A stretch of DNA of 64,000 nt from Ferrimonas kyonanensis DSM 18153 (lineage in GTDB: Bacteria; Pseudomonadota; Gammaproteobacteria; Enterobacterales; Shewanellaceae): positions 62,001-126,000 of the forward strand of contig NZ_AUDJ01000001.1 in NCBI RefSeq assembly GCF_000425405.1, written 5' to 3'. The notes under the pieces were generated by a model that made no database searches, had not been told where the DNA came from, and saw only the letters and a program-made list of their open reading frames with translations. Made by a program: the position numbers and the translations under genes. Every line of letters begins with the position of its first letter. Within the stretch, counting starts at the first letter, position 1. Shown here piece by piece: positions 16,188 to 24,043 of this stretch.

Positions 16188-19058
16188 ATGAAACTGGAAC
16201 GTCAATCCAAGGTTGTCGCGGCAGAGAAAAAGGTCGGGTTAGGCCTTAACCGTCGTCAATTCCTGAAAAATGCCGGTGTGACTACCGGTGGCATTGCCGC
16301 TGCCTCCATGTTGGGCGCCGGTATGATTCGCAAGGCTGAAGCTTCTCAGGCTGTCGATCCCAATGCACCGACTGAAGTGAAGCGTACCATCTGTTCCCAC
16401 TGTTCCGTGGGTTGCGGTATCTACGCTGAAGTACAGAACGGTGTCTGGACTGGTCAGGAGCCGGCTTTCGATCACCCCATCAACCGTGGCGGCCACTGTG
16501 CCAAGGGTGCGTCTATCCGTCACCACGGCCACAGCGAAAAGCGGGTGAAGTACCCGATGAAGCTGGAAGGCGGTAAGTGGAAGAAGCTGTCCTGGGATAC
16601 CGCCATCGAAGAGATCGGCGATCTGATGCTGAAGATTCGTGAAGAGTCCGGTCCGGATTCTCTGTTCTTTATGGGATCAGCCAAGTTCTCCAACGAACAA
16701 TGTTACCTGTACCGTAAGTTTGCGGCCATGTGGGGCACCAACAACGTTGACCACTCGGCTCGTATCTGTCACTCCACCACAGTAGCCGGTGTTGCCAACA
16801 CCTGGGGTTACGGTGCGATGACCAACTCTTACAACGACATGCACAACTGTAAGAGCATGATCTTCATCGGCTCTAACCCTGCTGAAGCTCACCCTGTCGC
16901 GATGCAGCACATCCTGACTGGTAAAGAGCGCGGCGCCAAGATGATCGTTGTCGACCCTAGATTCACCCGTACTGCAGCGCACGCTGACGAGTACGTGCAC
17001 ATCCGTCCAGGTACCGACATCCCCTTCATCTACGGCCTGCTGTGGCACATCTTCGAAAATGGCTGGGAAGATCCTGATTTCATCCGTCGCCGCGTTTACG
17101 GCATGGAGATGATCCGGGATGAAGTGAAGAACTACCACCCTGCGGAAGTTGAGAACATTACCGGCGTAACCGGTGAGCAGATGAAGCGCGTGGCCAAGAC
17201 TCTGGCCGAGCACCGTCCTGGCACCATCGTTTGGTGTATGGGTGGTACCCAGCACTCTGTGGGTAACGCCAACACCCGTGCTTACTGCATCCTGCAGCTG
17301 GCTCTGGGTAACATGGGTACCTCTGGCGGCGGCGCCAACATCTTCCGTGGTCACGATAACGTACAGGGCGCGACCGACATCGGTCTGCTGTTTGACACCC
17401 TGCCAGGTTACTACGGCCTGAAGACCGGTTCCTGGAAGCACTGGGCCAACGTATGGGATCTGGATTACGACTGGGTTAAGAGCCGTTTCGACCAGGGTCA
17501 GTACCTGGGCAAGACGCCAATGAACACCCCGGGCATTCCGTGTTCTCGCTGGCACGATGGTGTGATGGAAGATCCGAAGAAACTGGGTCAGAAAGACAAC
17601 ATCCGCATGGCCTTCTTCTGGGGTCAGTCGGTGAACACCGAAACCCGTGGCCGTGAAGTGCGTGAAGCACTGAACAAGATGGATGCCATTGTGGTGGTTG
17701 ACCCATACCCAACCATGGCCGGTGTGATGCACCAGCGTAAAGACGGTGTGTATCTGCTGCCTGCGGCGACTCAGTTCGAAACCTACGGTTCCGTGACGGC
17801 GTCGAACCGCTCCATTCAGTGGCGCTCCCAGGTGATTGAGCCTGCCTTCGAAGCCAAGCCTGACCACGAGATCATGTATCTTCTGGCCAAGAAACTGGGC
17901 TTTGCTGAGCAGTTCACCAAGCGCATTAAGGTTCAGAACAACCAGCCTAACGTGGAAGACACTACGCGTGAGTGGAACCGCGGCATGTGGACCATCGGCA
18001 TGACTGGTCAGTCCCCTGAGCGTCTGAAGACCCATCAGGAAAACTGGGGCACCTTCTCCTGGGAAGACCTGGCTGCACCTGGTGGTCCGGCTAAAGGCGA
18101 AACCTACGGTCTGCCTTGGCCATGTTGGGGTACCCCTGAGGTGAAACACCCGGGTACTCACATCCTGTACGACACCTCCAAGCACATCATGAAAGGCGGC
18201 GGTAACTTCCGTGCCCGCTTTGGTGTTGAGCACAATGGCGTCAACATTCTGGCCGAAGACCCGGGTTCCAAGGGTAACGAGCTGGGTGACGGTCATCCGG
18301 AATTCACCGCCGACATGCTCAAGCAGCTGGGCTGGTGGGATGAACTGACTGCCGAAGAGAAGAAGCACGCCGACGGCAAGAACTGGAAGACCGACATCTC
18401 CGGTGGTATCCAGCGTGTGGCCATGAAGCACGGCTGTATCCCTTACGGTAACGCCAAGGCCCGTGTTCGTGTATGGACCTTCCCGGATGAGATTCCTCTG
18501 CACCGTGAGCCTCTGTACACCCCACGTCGCGACCTGATTGCCAAGTACCCGACTTACGATGACCGTCAGGTTCACCGTCTGCCGACCCTGTACAAGTCCA
18601 TTCAGCAGAAGGTCATCAAAGAGGATCTGGATAAGAAGTTCCCTCTGGTGGTGACGACCGGTCGTCTGGTTGAGTACGAGGGTGGTGGTGAAGAGACTCG
18701 CTCCAACCCATGGCTGGCGGAACTGCAGCAGGAGATGTTCGTTGAGATCAACCCTGCCGATGCGGCCGACCGCGGCATTCGTGACGGCGATACCGTTAAG
18801 CTGCAATCTCCTGAAGGGGCAGTACTGACCATTCAGGCGATGGTAACCGAGCGCGTCATCGAAGGTGAGACCTTCATGCCATACCACTTTGCGGGTGTGT
18901 TTGAAGGCGAAGAGCTGAAGTACCCAGAAAGTGGCGGTGTCAGCACCAAGCCATACGTTGTGGGTGAGTCCGCCAACACCGCCATGACCTACGGTTATGA
19001 CCCGGTAACTCAGATGCAGGAAACCAAAGTGTCCCTGTGTCAGATTGTTAAAGCTTAA
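16188..19058 (+). CDS. fdhA: Formate dehydrogenase catalytic subunit FdhA2 (Cys form)
   Basis: At 956 residues it is a close paralogue of FdhA1. It has TAT motif NRRQFLKNAGVTTGG, cluster ligands CSHCSVGC and HCAKGA, and Cys194 in ARICHSTTV as the Mo ligand. Differences from FdhA1 concentrate in the leader, surface loops and a C-terminal insertion (KYPESGGVSTKPYV). Codon choice is strongly biased to GGT, CGT, GTT and AAC, unlike copy 1, so this is likely the highly expressed enzyme. It is driven by an FNR-type promoter. Confidence 0.95.
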   Translation: MKLERQSKVVAAEKKVGLGLNRRQFLKNAGVTTGGIAAASMLGAGMIRKAEASQAVDPNAPTEVKRTICSHCSVGCGIYAEVQNGVWTGQEPAFDHPINRGGHCAKGASIRHHGHSEKRVKYPMKLEGGKWKKLSWDTAIEEIGDLMLKIREESGPDSLFFMGSAKFSNEQCYLYRKFAAMWGTNNVDHSARICHSTTVAGVANTWGYGAMTNSYNDMHNCKSMIFIGSNPAEAHPVAMQHILTGKERGAKMIVVDPRFTRTAAHADEYVHIRPGTDIPFIYGLLWHIFENGWEDPDFIRRRVYGMEMIRDEVKNYHPAEVENITGVTGEQMKRVAKTLAEHRPGTIVWCMGGTQHSVGNANTRAYCILQLALGNMGTSGGGANIFRGHDNVQGATDIGLLFDTLPGYYGLKTGSWKHWANVWDLDYDWVKSRFDQGQYLGKTPMNTPGIPCSRWHDGVMEDPKKLGQKDNIRMAFFWGQSVNTETRGREVREALNKMDAIVVVDPYPTMAGVMHQRKDGVYLLPAATQFETYGSVTASNRSIQWRSQVIEPAFEAKPDHEIMYLLAKKLGFAEQFTKRIKVQNNQPNVEDTTREWNRGMWTIGMTGQSPERLKTHQENWGTFSWEDLAAPGGPAKGETYGLPWPCWGTPEVKHPGTHILYDTSKHIMKGGGNFRARFGVEHNGVNILAEDPGSKGNELGDGHPEFTADMLKQLGWWDELTAEEKKHADGKNWKTDISGGIQRVAMKHGCIPYGNAKARVRVWTFPDEIPLHREPLYTPRRDLIAKYPTYDDRQVHRLPTLYKSIQQKVIKEDLDKKFPLVVTTGRLVEYEGGGEETRSNPWLAELQQEMFVEINPADAADRGIRDGDTVKLQSPEGAVLTIQAMVTERVIEGETFMPYHFAGVFEGEELKYPESGGVSTKPYVVGESANTAMTYGYDPVTQMQETKVSLCQIVKA

Positions 19059-19081
19059 GGCCGTTAAAGGAGATTAGCCTA

Positions 19082-19675
19082 ATGGCGACCATGAAATTCA
19101 TGTGTGATACCAAGCGCTGCATCGAATGTAACGGCTGTGTCACCGCTTGTAAGAACGAAAACGACAGCGCGCTGGAGTGGGGCATTTCCCGTCGCCGCGT
19201 TGTGACCATCAACGATGGTCAGGTGGGCAAAGAAGCCTCTCTGTCTGTAGCGTGCATGCACTGTGCCGATGCCCCTTGTATGGCGGTGTGCCCGGTGAAC
19301 GTATTCTCCAAGACCGACGACGGCATCGTGCTGCACGACAAAGAGCGTTGCATCGGTTGTGGTTACTGCCTGTACGCCTGCCCGTTTGGTGCCCCTCAGT
19401 TCCCGAAACAGTCGACCTTCGGCTCCAAGGGTAAGATGGACAAGTGCACCTTCTGTGCCGGTGGCCCGAACACCGAAGCCGGTAGTGCCAAGGAGCGTGA
19501 GCTCTACGGTGCCAACCGTCTGGCGGAAGGCAAGCTGCCTATGTGTGCCGAGCTGTGCTCTACCAAGGCGCTGCTGGCCGGTGATGCCAACACCGTATCG
19601 GAGATCTTCCGTGAGCGTGTGGTAAACCGTGGTGGCAACCAGGCCTTCGTGTTTAACACCAAGACAGGTGCTTAA
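19082..19675 (+). CDS. fdhB: Formate dehydrogenase iron-sulfur subunit FdhB2
   Basis: At 197 residues it has the same four cysteine groups as FdhB1 (CIECNGCVTAC, CMHCADAPCMAVCP, CIGCGYCLYACP, CTFC...). The C-terminus is different and slightly longer (NQAFVFNTKTGA). It starts after GGAGATTAGCCTA. Electron transfer from FdhA2 to FdhC2 is its role. Confidence 0.93.
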   Translation: MATMKFMCDTKRCIECNGCVTACKNENDSALEWGISRRRVVTINDGQVGKEASLSVACMHCADAPCMAVCPVNVFSKTDDGIVLHDKERCIGCGYCLYACPFGAPQFPKQSTFGSKGKMDKCTFCAGGPNTEAGSAKERELYGANRLAEGKLPMCAELCSTKALLAGDANTVSEIFRERVVNRGGNQAFVFNTKTGA

Positions 19676-19687
19676 GTAGCATCGGCC

Positions 19688-19723
19688 AAGGGGCACGAAC
19701 CGGTTTTCCGGCCCGTGCCCCTT
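19688..19723 (+). other. Strong intercistronic hairpin between fdhB2 and fdhC2
   Basis: AAGGGGCACG pairs with CGTGCCCCTT over 10 bp, and the loop holds a smaller CCGG-TTTT-CCGG stem. It lacks a full T-run. It is absent between fdhB1 and fdhC1. A transcript-stability or attenuation element lowering fdhC2 relative to fdhAB2 is plausible. Confidence 0.65.
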
Positions 19724-19742
19724 TCCTCGTTTGGAGCAACCT

Positions 19743-20732
19743 ATGTTGAAAACTCTGTTACGTCCTCTGTTGATGCTGGTCGCTCTGGCACTGCCTCTGG
19801 TTGGCGTTGCCGCCGACGATCCCGGCACTGTTGCCCAACAGGCTGGCAATCAGACCGAGGTGGTGTGGGAGGCGTTGAAGCAGGGGCAGGAGGGGTACAC
19901 CACCTCTCAGAGCCCATTCCATGCTCAGGCCATCAACACCTACGATGAGCGCATTATTCCGTTGCGGGAGCAGATTCTGGCTCCAGGACTGATGCTGGCA
20001 CTGTTCGGTATGATCGGCATCTTTGTGCTGTTTGTGCTGGTTAACGGCATCTCGAAGTTGCACGACGGCTATTCCGGTAAGATGGTGCTGCGCTGGTCCA
20101 AAGCCGACGTGGCGATTCATTGGCTGGGGGCCATTCCCTGCCTGACGCTGATCCTGACCGGATTGATGCTGATGGCCGGTCGTCATTTCTTTGAGCCAAC
20201 CCTGGGACAGAGCACCTTCGCCACCCTGATGGCGGCGATGAAGCCTATCCACGATTACATGGCGATTCCGTTCATTCTCGGATGGGCGTTGATGACCGTG
20301 AAGTGGGCCAAAAATCAGATTCCCGCCAAGTACGACCTGGACTGGTTCCTGGTGGTGGGCGGCTACATCAACTTCGGTCCGTTTAAGGGCAAGCACCCGG
20401 ATGCGGGTTTTGCCAACGCCGGTGAGAAGATGTGGTTCTGGTTCTTTGTGCTGTTTGGCGGTGTGATTGTGGCCTCGGGTCTGGTTCTGCTGTTCCCGAC
20501 CGTCTTTGAACCCAGCCGTACCCTGAGCTTGCTGGCGATCATCGCCCACGGCGCATCGGCGATCATCATCTGTGCCTTCTCCATTGTGCACATCTTTATG
20601 GCCACCGTGATGTCTGAAGGCGGTATGGAGTGCATGAAGTCCGGTTACTGTGATGAGAACTGGGCCAAGCAACACCACAATGTGTGGTACGACGAAATCA
20701 AAGCCGACGGCACCCTGGAGTACAAGTCTTAA
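19743..20732 (+). CDS. fdhC: Formate dehydrogenase cytochrome b subunit FdhC2
   Basis: This 329-residue membrane subunit has a signal peptide (LALPLVGVAA), four membrane helices, heme histidines in VAIHWLGAIP, KPIHDYMAIP and SIVHIFMATV, and the C-terminal signature SEGGMECM-SGYCDENWAKQHHN. The N-terminal periplasmic stretch differs from FdhC1. The ATG at 19743 has the RBS TTTGGAG; a TTG 12 bases upstream is less likely. It closes the second operon. Confidence 0.92.
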   Translation: MLKTLLRPLLMLVALALPLVGVAADDPGTVAQQAGNQTEVVWEALKQGQEGYTTSQSPFHAQAINTYDERIIPLREQILAPGLMLALFGMIGIFVLFVLVNGISKLHDGYSGKMVLRWSKADVAIHWLGAIPCLTLILTGLMLMAGRHFFEPTLGQSTFATLMAAMKPIHDYMAIPFILGWALMTVKWAKNQIPAKYDLDWFLVVGGYINFGPFKGKHPDAGFANAGEKMWFWFFVLFGGVIVASGLVLLFPTVFEPSRTLSLLAIIAHGASAIIICAFSIVHIFMATVMSEGGMECMKSGYCDENWAKQHHNVWYDEIKADGTLEYKS

Positions 20733-20921
20733 TTAGACCAATGCTGCGGGGTGGGTGATCGATAACTCACCGTCCTGGCCTCTGGTGGCAACGGTCACCG
20801 GAAGTCAGGGTCAACGACTCAGATTGGACTGCTGTCGCGATACGGCATCGGTGGAGCAGGTCAGGAGGCTTCACCCGCTGTTCGCTTCGGCGGTCCCCCA
20901 CTTCCTCGGAAGGGAAAACCC

Positions 20922-20956
20922 AAAGCCCCGGTTTGCATCGCGCACGGGGCTTTTTT
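20922..20956 (+). terminator. Terminator of the second fdh operon
   Basis: AAAGCCCCG pairs with CGGGGCTTT around a 14-base loop and runs into six T. It is about 190 bases after the fdhC2 stop; the intervening region shows no supported gene. Confidence 0.8.
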
Positions 20957-21236
20957 CGTGTCACGGTGGCAAAGTTTGAGACACCTAACCTGATACCTGT
21001 CAGTTGTTTTAGTCATTGGGCGTCAGCAGAAGCCGTTATCGATAGGCTGTTAACCCTAGGCGGCGGTGAATAATGGCTAACTAACAGGGCCTTAGACCGC
21101 TGCACCTTTAACGTCAGCACCTTTGCGGTTCGACAACTCTTAAAACCCAGCAGTAAAAATCGAGTCGGTATTTATAGTTACAAGCATGGGTATGACAAGG
21201 GCTGCCGTCGACATGCGGGAGCATGAAAGGGAAGCT
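20957..21236 (+). other. 280-bp gap without a recognised gene
   Basis: AT-richer than its surroundings. It presumably holds the promoter of the small membrane protein gene at 21237. No repeat, RNA gene or clear operator was recognised. Confidence 0.4.
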
Positions 21237-21437
21237 ATGGATGTCCTAAAAGCACTATTGGCGGCCTTTATTAACACGATGTTGTTCTTCGTGTTCTATC
21301 ACGGCTATCACTATTTCGGCTGGGAGTTGGACCTGGAGAGGATGATGTTCTTCTTCCAGTTGGCGTTTTGTGGGGTGACGTTGAAACTCTTCGGCGTTCG
21401 ATTAAGAACAGGCCGGGGGGATCGCTCGTCATTGTGA
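21237..21437 (+). CDS. Small two-helix membrane protein, 66 residues
   Basis: Not recognised. The chosen ATG follows AAAGGGAAGCT, a good ribosome site; an in-frame ATG 51 bases upstream has none. Two hydrophobic segments are visible: LLAAFINTMLFFVFYHGYHY and MMFFFQLAFCGVTLKLFGV, followed by a basic tail. It stands alone between a terminator and a convergent gene. Confidence 0.6.
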   Translation: MDVLKALLAAFINTMLFFVFYHGYHYFGWELDLERMMFFFQLAFCGVTLKLFGVRLRTGRGDRSSL

Positions 21438-21461
21438 CTGTGGTGGTTTTTCTGCTTGTGT

Positions 21462-21496
21462 CGGCCAGCCTCGGAGGCGTTTATCCGGGCTGGCCG
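21462..21496. terminator. Hairpin between convergent genes
   Basis: CGGCCAGCC pairs with GGCTGGCCG over 9 bp with a 17-base loop. It has no T-run on either strand, so termination is only suggested by its place between convergent genes. Confidence 0.35.
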
Positions 21497-21529
21497 TGTG
21501 TCCGGCCTTAAGGGGGCGCTGGCCTCGAG

Positions 21530-22282
21530 TCAGAACTGGTAGTTGAGGCCCATGGAGTACTCCAGCCCGTCGTTGGGGTTGGCGCCCAGGCTCTTATACC
21601 CCACCAGCTTGCCCTGAACACTCCAGTCCGGCCACAGTTGCCGCCGTGCCAGCAGAGTCAGTTGCTGGCCGGTGCCGGTGTAACCAAAGGTGGAGGCGTG
21701 GGCGTCGCTGCGGAAAAAGTGTCCCATCCAATCCAGGCTGAGTCGGGTGGAGCGGTTCGCCCAGTTCAGTTGAATGTTGGTGACCATGCCGCTCCAGTCG
21801 GCGTAATGCTGATCGGTAAAGTCCGAACGCCCGAAGGAGTAGTGGGCGCCAGCGCCCATACCCAATCCCAATCCCTGCCAGTGGCCATCCCGTCGCAGCC
21901 CCATAAACAGGTTGTTCTCGATGAGGGCGTCGCTGAGCATGGAGAAGTGCTGCAGCCACAACTGTGCCGGCACCGAGGCCAGGTTACCCTGGTATCGGGC
22001 GGAGATCTTGGCGGCCTGGCGGCCGGCCTGATGCTGCTGATTGTGGGCAGCCGCCCCCGGATTCTCCAGTTTCAGTGAAGCGGACAGGCGGTGTTGGTCC
22101 TGGGCATTCAGGTAGTTGAGAAGCAGGTAGGGTTGATCAAAGGCGCCGGGGTTCCGATTCAGAGTGGCCTGAGTGAAGCCCATATAGCCCACCTCGGCGG
22201 CGGTGATGCCACTGGCAGCCAGGTTGCCGGAAACGGCCAGTGTTGCCACCAGTATTGCCCATCCACTTCGTATGCGTGTCAT
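21530..22282 (-). CDS. Predicted outer-membrane beta-barrel protein
   Basis: This 250-residue protein starts with a signal peptide (WAILVATLAVSGNLAAS) if the ATG at 22282 is used; the frame extends 29 codons further, but that part is not leader-like. The rest alternates polar and aromatic residues and ends in SMGLNYQF, the terminal Phe typical of barrels that use the BAM complex. No specific family is recognised. It is monocistronic. Confidence 0.65.
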   Translation of the reverse strand: MTRIRSGWAILVATLAVSGNLAASGITAAEVGYMGFTQATLNRNPGAFDQPYLLLNYLNAQDQHRLSASLKLENPGAAAHNQQHQAGRQAAKISARYQGNLASVPAQLWLQHFSMLSDALIENNLFMGLRRDGHWQGLGLGMGAGAHYSFGRSDFTDQHYADWSGMVTNIQLNWANRSTRLSLDWMGHFFRSDAHASTFGYTGTGQQLTLLARRQLWPDWSVQGKLVGYKSLGANPNDGLEYSMGLNYQF

Positions 22283-22522
22283 TGATTGTCCTGTTGTCGT
22301 TAATCGTGAGGCCGGACAGCGCAAGTTGTATACCAGCGCGGCCATTGCTGAATAAAACGGCCGTTTCACCGTATTTCGTAATTACCGGGTGGGCGAATAC
22401 TGAGAGATTTCGTGATTGACGGTATTTCGTTTTTTCCGGCAGTTCAGTGGCTTGTTATGCGTCATGGCAATTTGAGTGCGGTTGGCCTACCCTGACTCGT
22501 TTGCAAACTCAGAGAGAGCCCC

Positions 22523-22996
22523 ATGAAGCCAAGCGCCGATGCCCTGATTCAGTCGTTACAACTGCAGCCCCATGTGGAGGGCGGTTACTATGCCCCCAGT
22601 TTCGCCTCCGACCGCCCGTTTGATGAGCAGCGAGGGTTGTGGACCAGCATCTATTTCTTGCTTAAGTGCGGCGAGGTGTCTCATTTTCATCGCTTGAGCG
22701 CCGATGAAATCTGGTATTTCCATGGCGGTGAATCGATGACCATTAGCATGATTCACCCGGACGGCCGACTGCAGCAGGTGCAACTGGGAATGGATCTGGC
22801 AGCGGGAGAGCGGCCTCAGGTGTTGGTGCCCAGAGGGGTGATCTTTGGGTCGGCCATGAACAACCCGGGCTATTCCCTGGTGGGTTGCATGGTGTCGCCC
22901 GGATTCACTTTTGGTGATTTCGAGTTGTTTGAACGGGCGGAGTTACTGGCGCAGTACCCGCAGCACCACAGCATCATTGAAATGCTGACCCGCTGA
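22523..22996 (+). CDS. DUF985-family cupin protein
   Basis: This 157-residue cytoplasmic protein carries the family signature HVEGGYYAPSF at the start and a cupin barrel: SHFHRLSADEIWYFHGGESM supplies the metal-binding His and Glu, and PRGVIFGSAMN the second half. Enzymatic activity of the family is not settled. RBS AGAGAGAG precedes the ATG. The stop codon lies within an octamer repeat. Confidence 0.85.
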   Translation: MKPSADALIQSLQLQPHVEGGYYAPSFASDRPFDEQRGLWTSIYFLLKCGEVSHFHRLSADEIWYFHGGESMTISMIHPDGRLQQVQLGMDLAAGERPQVLVPRGVIFGSAMNNPGYSLVGCMVSPGFTFGDFELFERAELLAQYPQHHSIIEMLTR

Positions 22997-23020
22997 CCCG
23001 CTGACCCGCTGACCCGCTGA
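22985..23020 (+). repeat. Octamer repeat (CTGACCCG x4) across the DUF985 stop codon
   Basis: Four perfect copies of CTGACCCG run from 22985 to 23016, followed by CTGA. As the period is 8 and each unit has TGA, successive copies place a stop in all three frames. Repeat number could change without lengthening the protein. Confidence 0.85.
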
Positions 23021-23042
23021 GTCGACCGTGGCGGGGTAGTTT

Positions 23043-23067
23043 CCCAGGCCGGTAAAACAGGCCTGGG
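23043..23067. terminator. Hairpin between DUF985 and fdhD (convergent)
   Basis: CCCAGGCC pairs with GGCCTGGG over 8 bp. It has no T-run, so it is a weak candidate that could serve both converging genes. Confidence 0.4.
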
Positions 23068-23084
23068 GCATTGATGGAAGTCGC

Positions 23085-23918
23085 TTAGATCACTTGGGAC
23101 AGGCGTGGTTGTCGCTCCAGGTTGAGGCGATGGCCATGGCTGTAGACGGTGGCACGGCCCTGGCGGCAGAAGCCCACCAGGGTGATGTTGCTACGCTGGG
23201 CCAGTTCCAGCGCCAGCGAGGTGACGGCCGACAAGGCAAACAGAATCTGAATGTTGGCGCTGGCGGCCTTTTGAACCATCTCAAAGCTGACGCGACTGGT
23301 GAGCAGCACTGCGGTGGGGGGACGGATGGACTGGCTGGCACACGCGCCGATGAGTTTATCCAGAGCGATGTGCCTGCCAATATCTTCATAGGCATCAATA
23401 ATAGTGCCGTTGTTATCGAGCCCCATGGCGGCATGAGTGGCCCCGGTTAATTCAAATTGGCTCTGATTGTCCTTTATTTCCGCAAGTGCTGTTTGCAGGT
23501 TTTGAATATCAAAACTAACATCGGACTCTAACTTTATTACTGGCTTTACTGCTTCTTCCAGTTGCGCCACACCACACAGGCCGCAGCCGGTACGCCCTGC
23601 CATATTACGTCGCTGATGTTTCAGAGCCATAAAGCAACGTTGGGTGATTTCCAATTGAATGATCACCCCTTCTTCGACGTGCTCAATTTCTACACTCTTG
23701 ATATCAGTAATTTTCGAGACAATTCTTTCCGATAGGCTGAAGCCGATGGCAAAGGCTTCGAGATCCCTGGGGCTGGCGAGCATAACGGTGTGGGCAATGC
23801 CATTATAGACGAGGGCAACACGCACTTCATTGGCGACAAAGTCGGTTAATTTGGAGGTGCCTTTATGCTCAACCAAAATAATCTCTTTTTTACTTATGAC
23901 ATCTTTAAAATAAGTCAT
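23085..23918 (-). CDS. fdhD: FdhD, sulfur carrier for formate dehydrogenase (canonical copy)
   Basis: At 277 residues it has every canonical feature: TGCGLCG with the functional CxxC (about residues 111-114), ELTGATHAA, YEDIGRHIALDK, LTSRVSFEMV and a basic terminal segment. It transfers sulfur to the bis-MGD cofactor, needed before export of the selenium-dependent enzyme. It is the last gene of the selenium module on this strand. The RBS AGGACTGGTTT precedes its ATG. Base composition is more AT-rich than its neighbours over the first 150 codons. Confidence 0.92.
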   Translation of the reverse strand: MTYFKDVISKKEIILVEHKGTSKLTDFVANEVRVALVYNGIAHTVMLASPRDLEAFAIGFSLSERIVSKITDIKSVEIEHVEEGVIIQLEITQRCFMALKHQRRNMAGRTGCGLCGVAQLEEAVKPVIKLESDVSFDIQNLQTALAEIKDNQSQFELTGATHAAMGLDNNGTIIDAYEDIGRHIALDKLIGACASQSIRPPTAVLLTSRVSFEMVQKAASANIQILFALSAVTSLALELAQRSNITLVGFCRQGRATVYSHGHRLNLERQPRLSQVI

Positions 23919-23971
23919 AAACCAGTCCTGAATTCAAATTTAGGTAATAAGTGTCTGGCTCGGATTTTAAA

Positions 23972-23989
23972 TTGAGATCGCGATCTCAA
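23972..23989. promoter_or_regulatory. 18-bp perfect palindrome between fdhD and selB/selC
   Basis: TTGAGATCGCGATCTCAA is perfectly self-complementary. Flanking GGATTT and AAATCC extend the symmetry with a six-base offset. It lies upstream of fdhD on one strand and of the selC promoter on the other, so it could be an operator for either, or a terminator for selB. Confidence 0.45.
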
Positions 23990-24014
23990 ATCCAAGCTAA
24001 TATATAAATTGCGG

Positions 24015-24043
24015 TTGTTATTTTAGAGGTCTGCTCTTATTAT
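24015..24043 (+). promoter_or_regulatory. Sigma-70 promoter of selC
   Basis: TTGTTA (24015-24020), a 17-bp spacer and TATTAT (24038-24043) predict a start near 24050, ten bases before the tRNA. It overlaps the selB stop codon on the opposite strand. Confidence 0.65.

Noticed and set aside
20755-20979. 74-codon frame after fdhC2
   Set aside because: Its end runs through the operon terminator and it lacks an RBS or coding-like composition.
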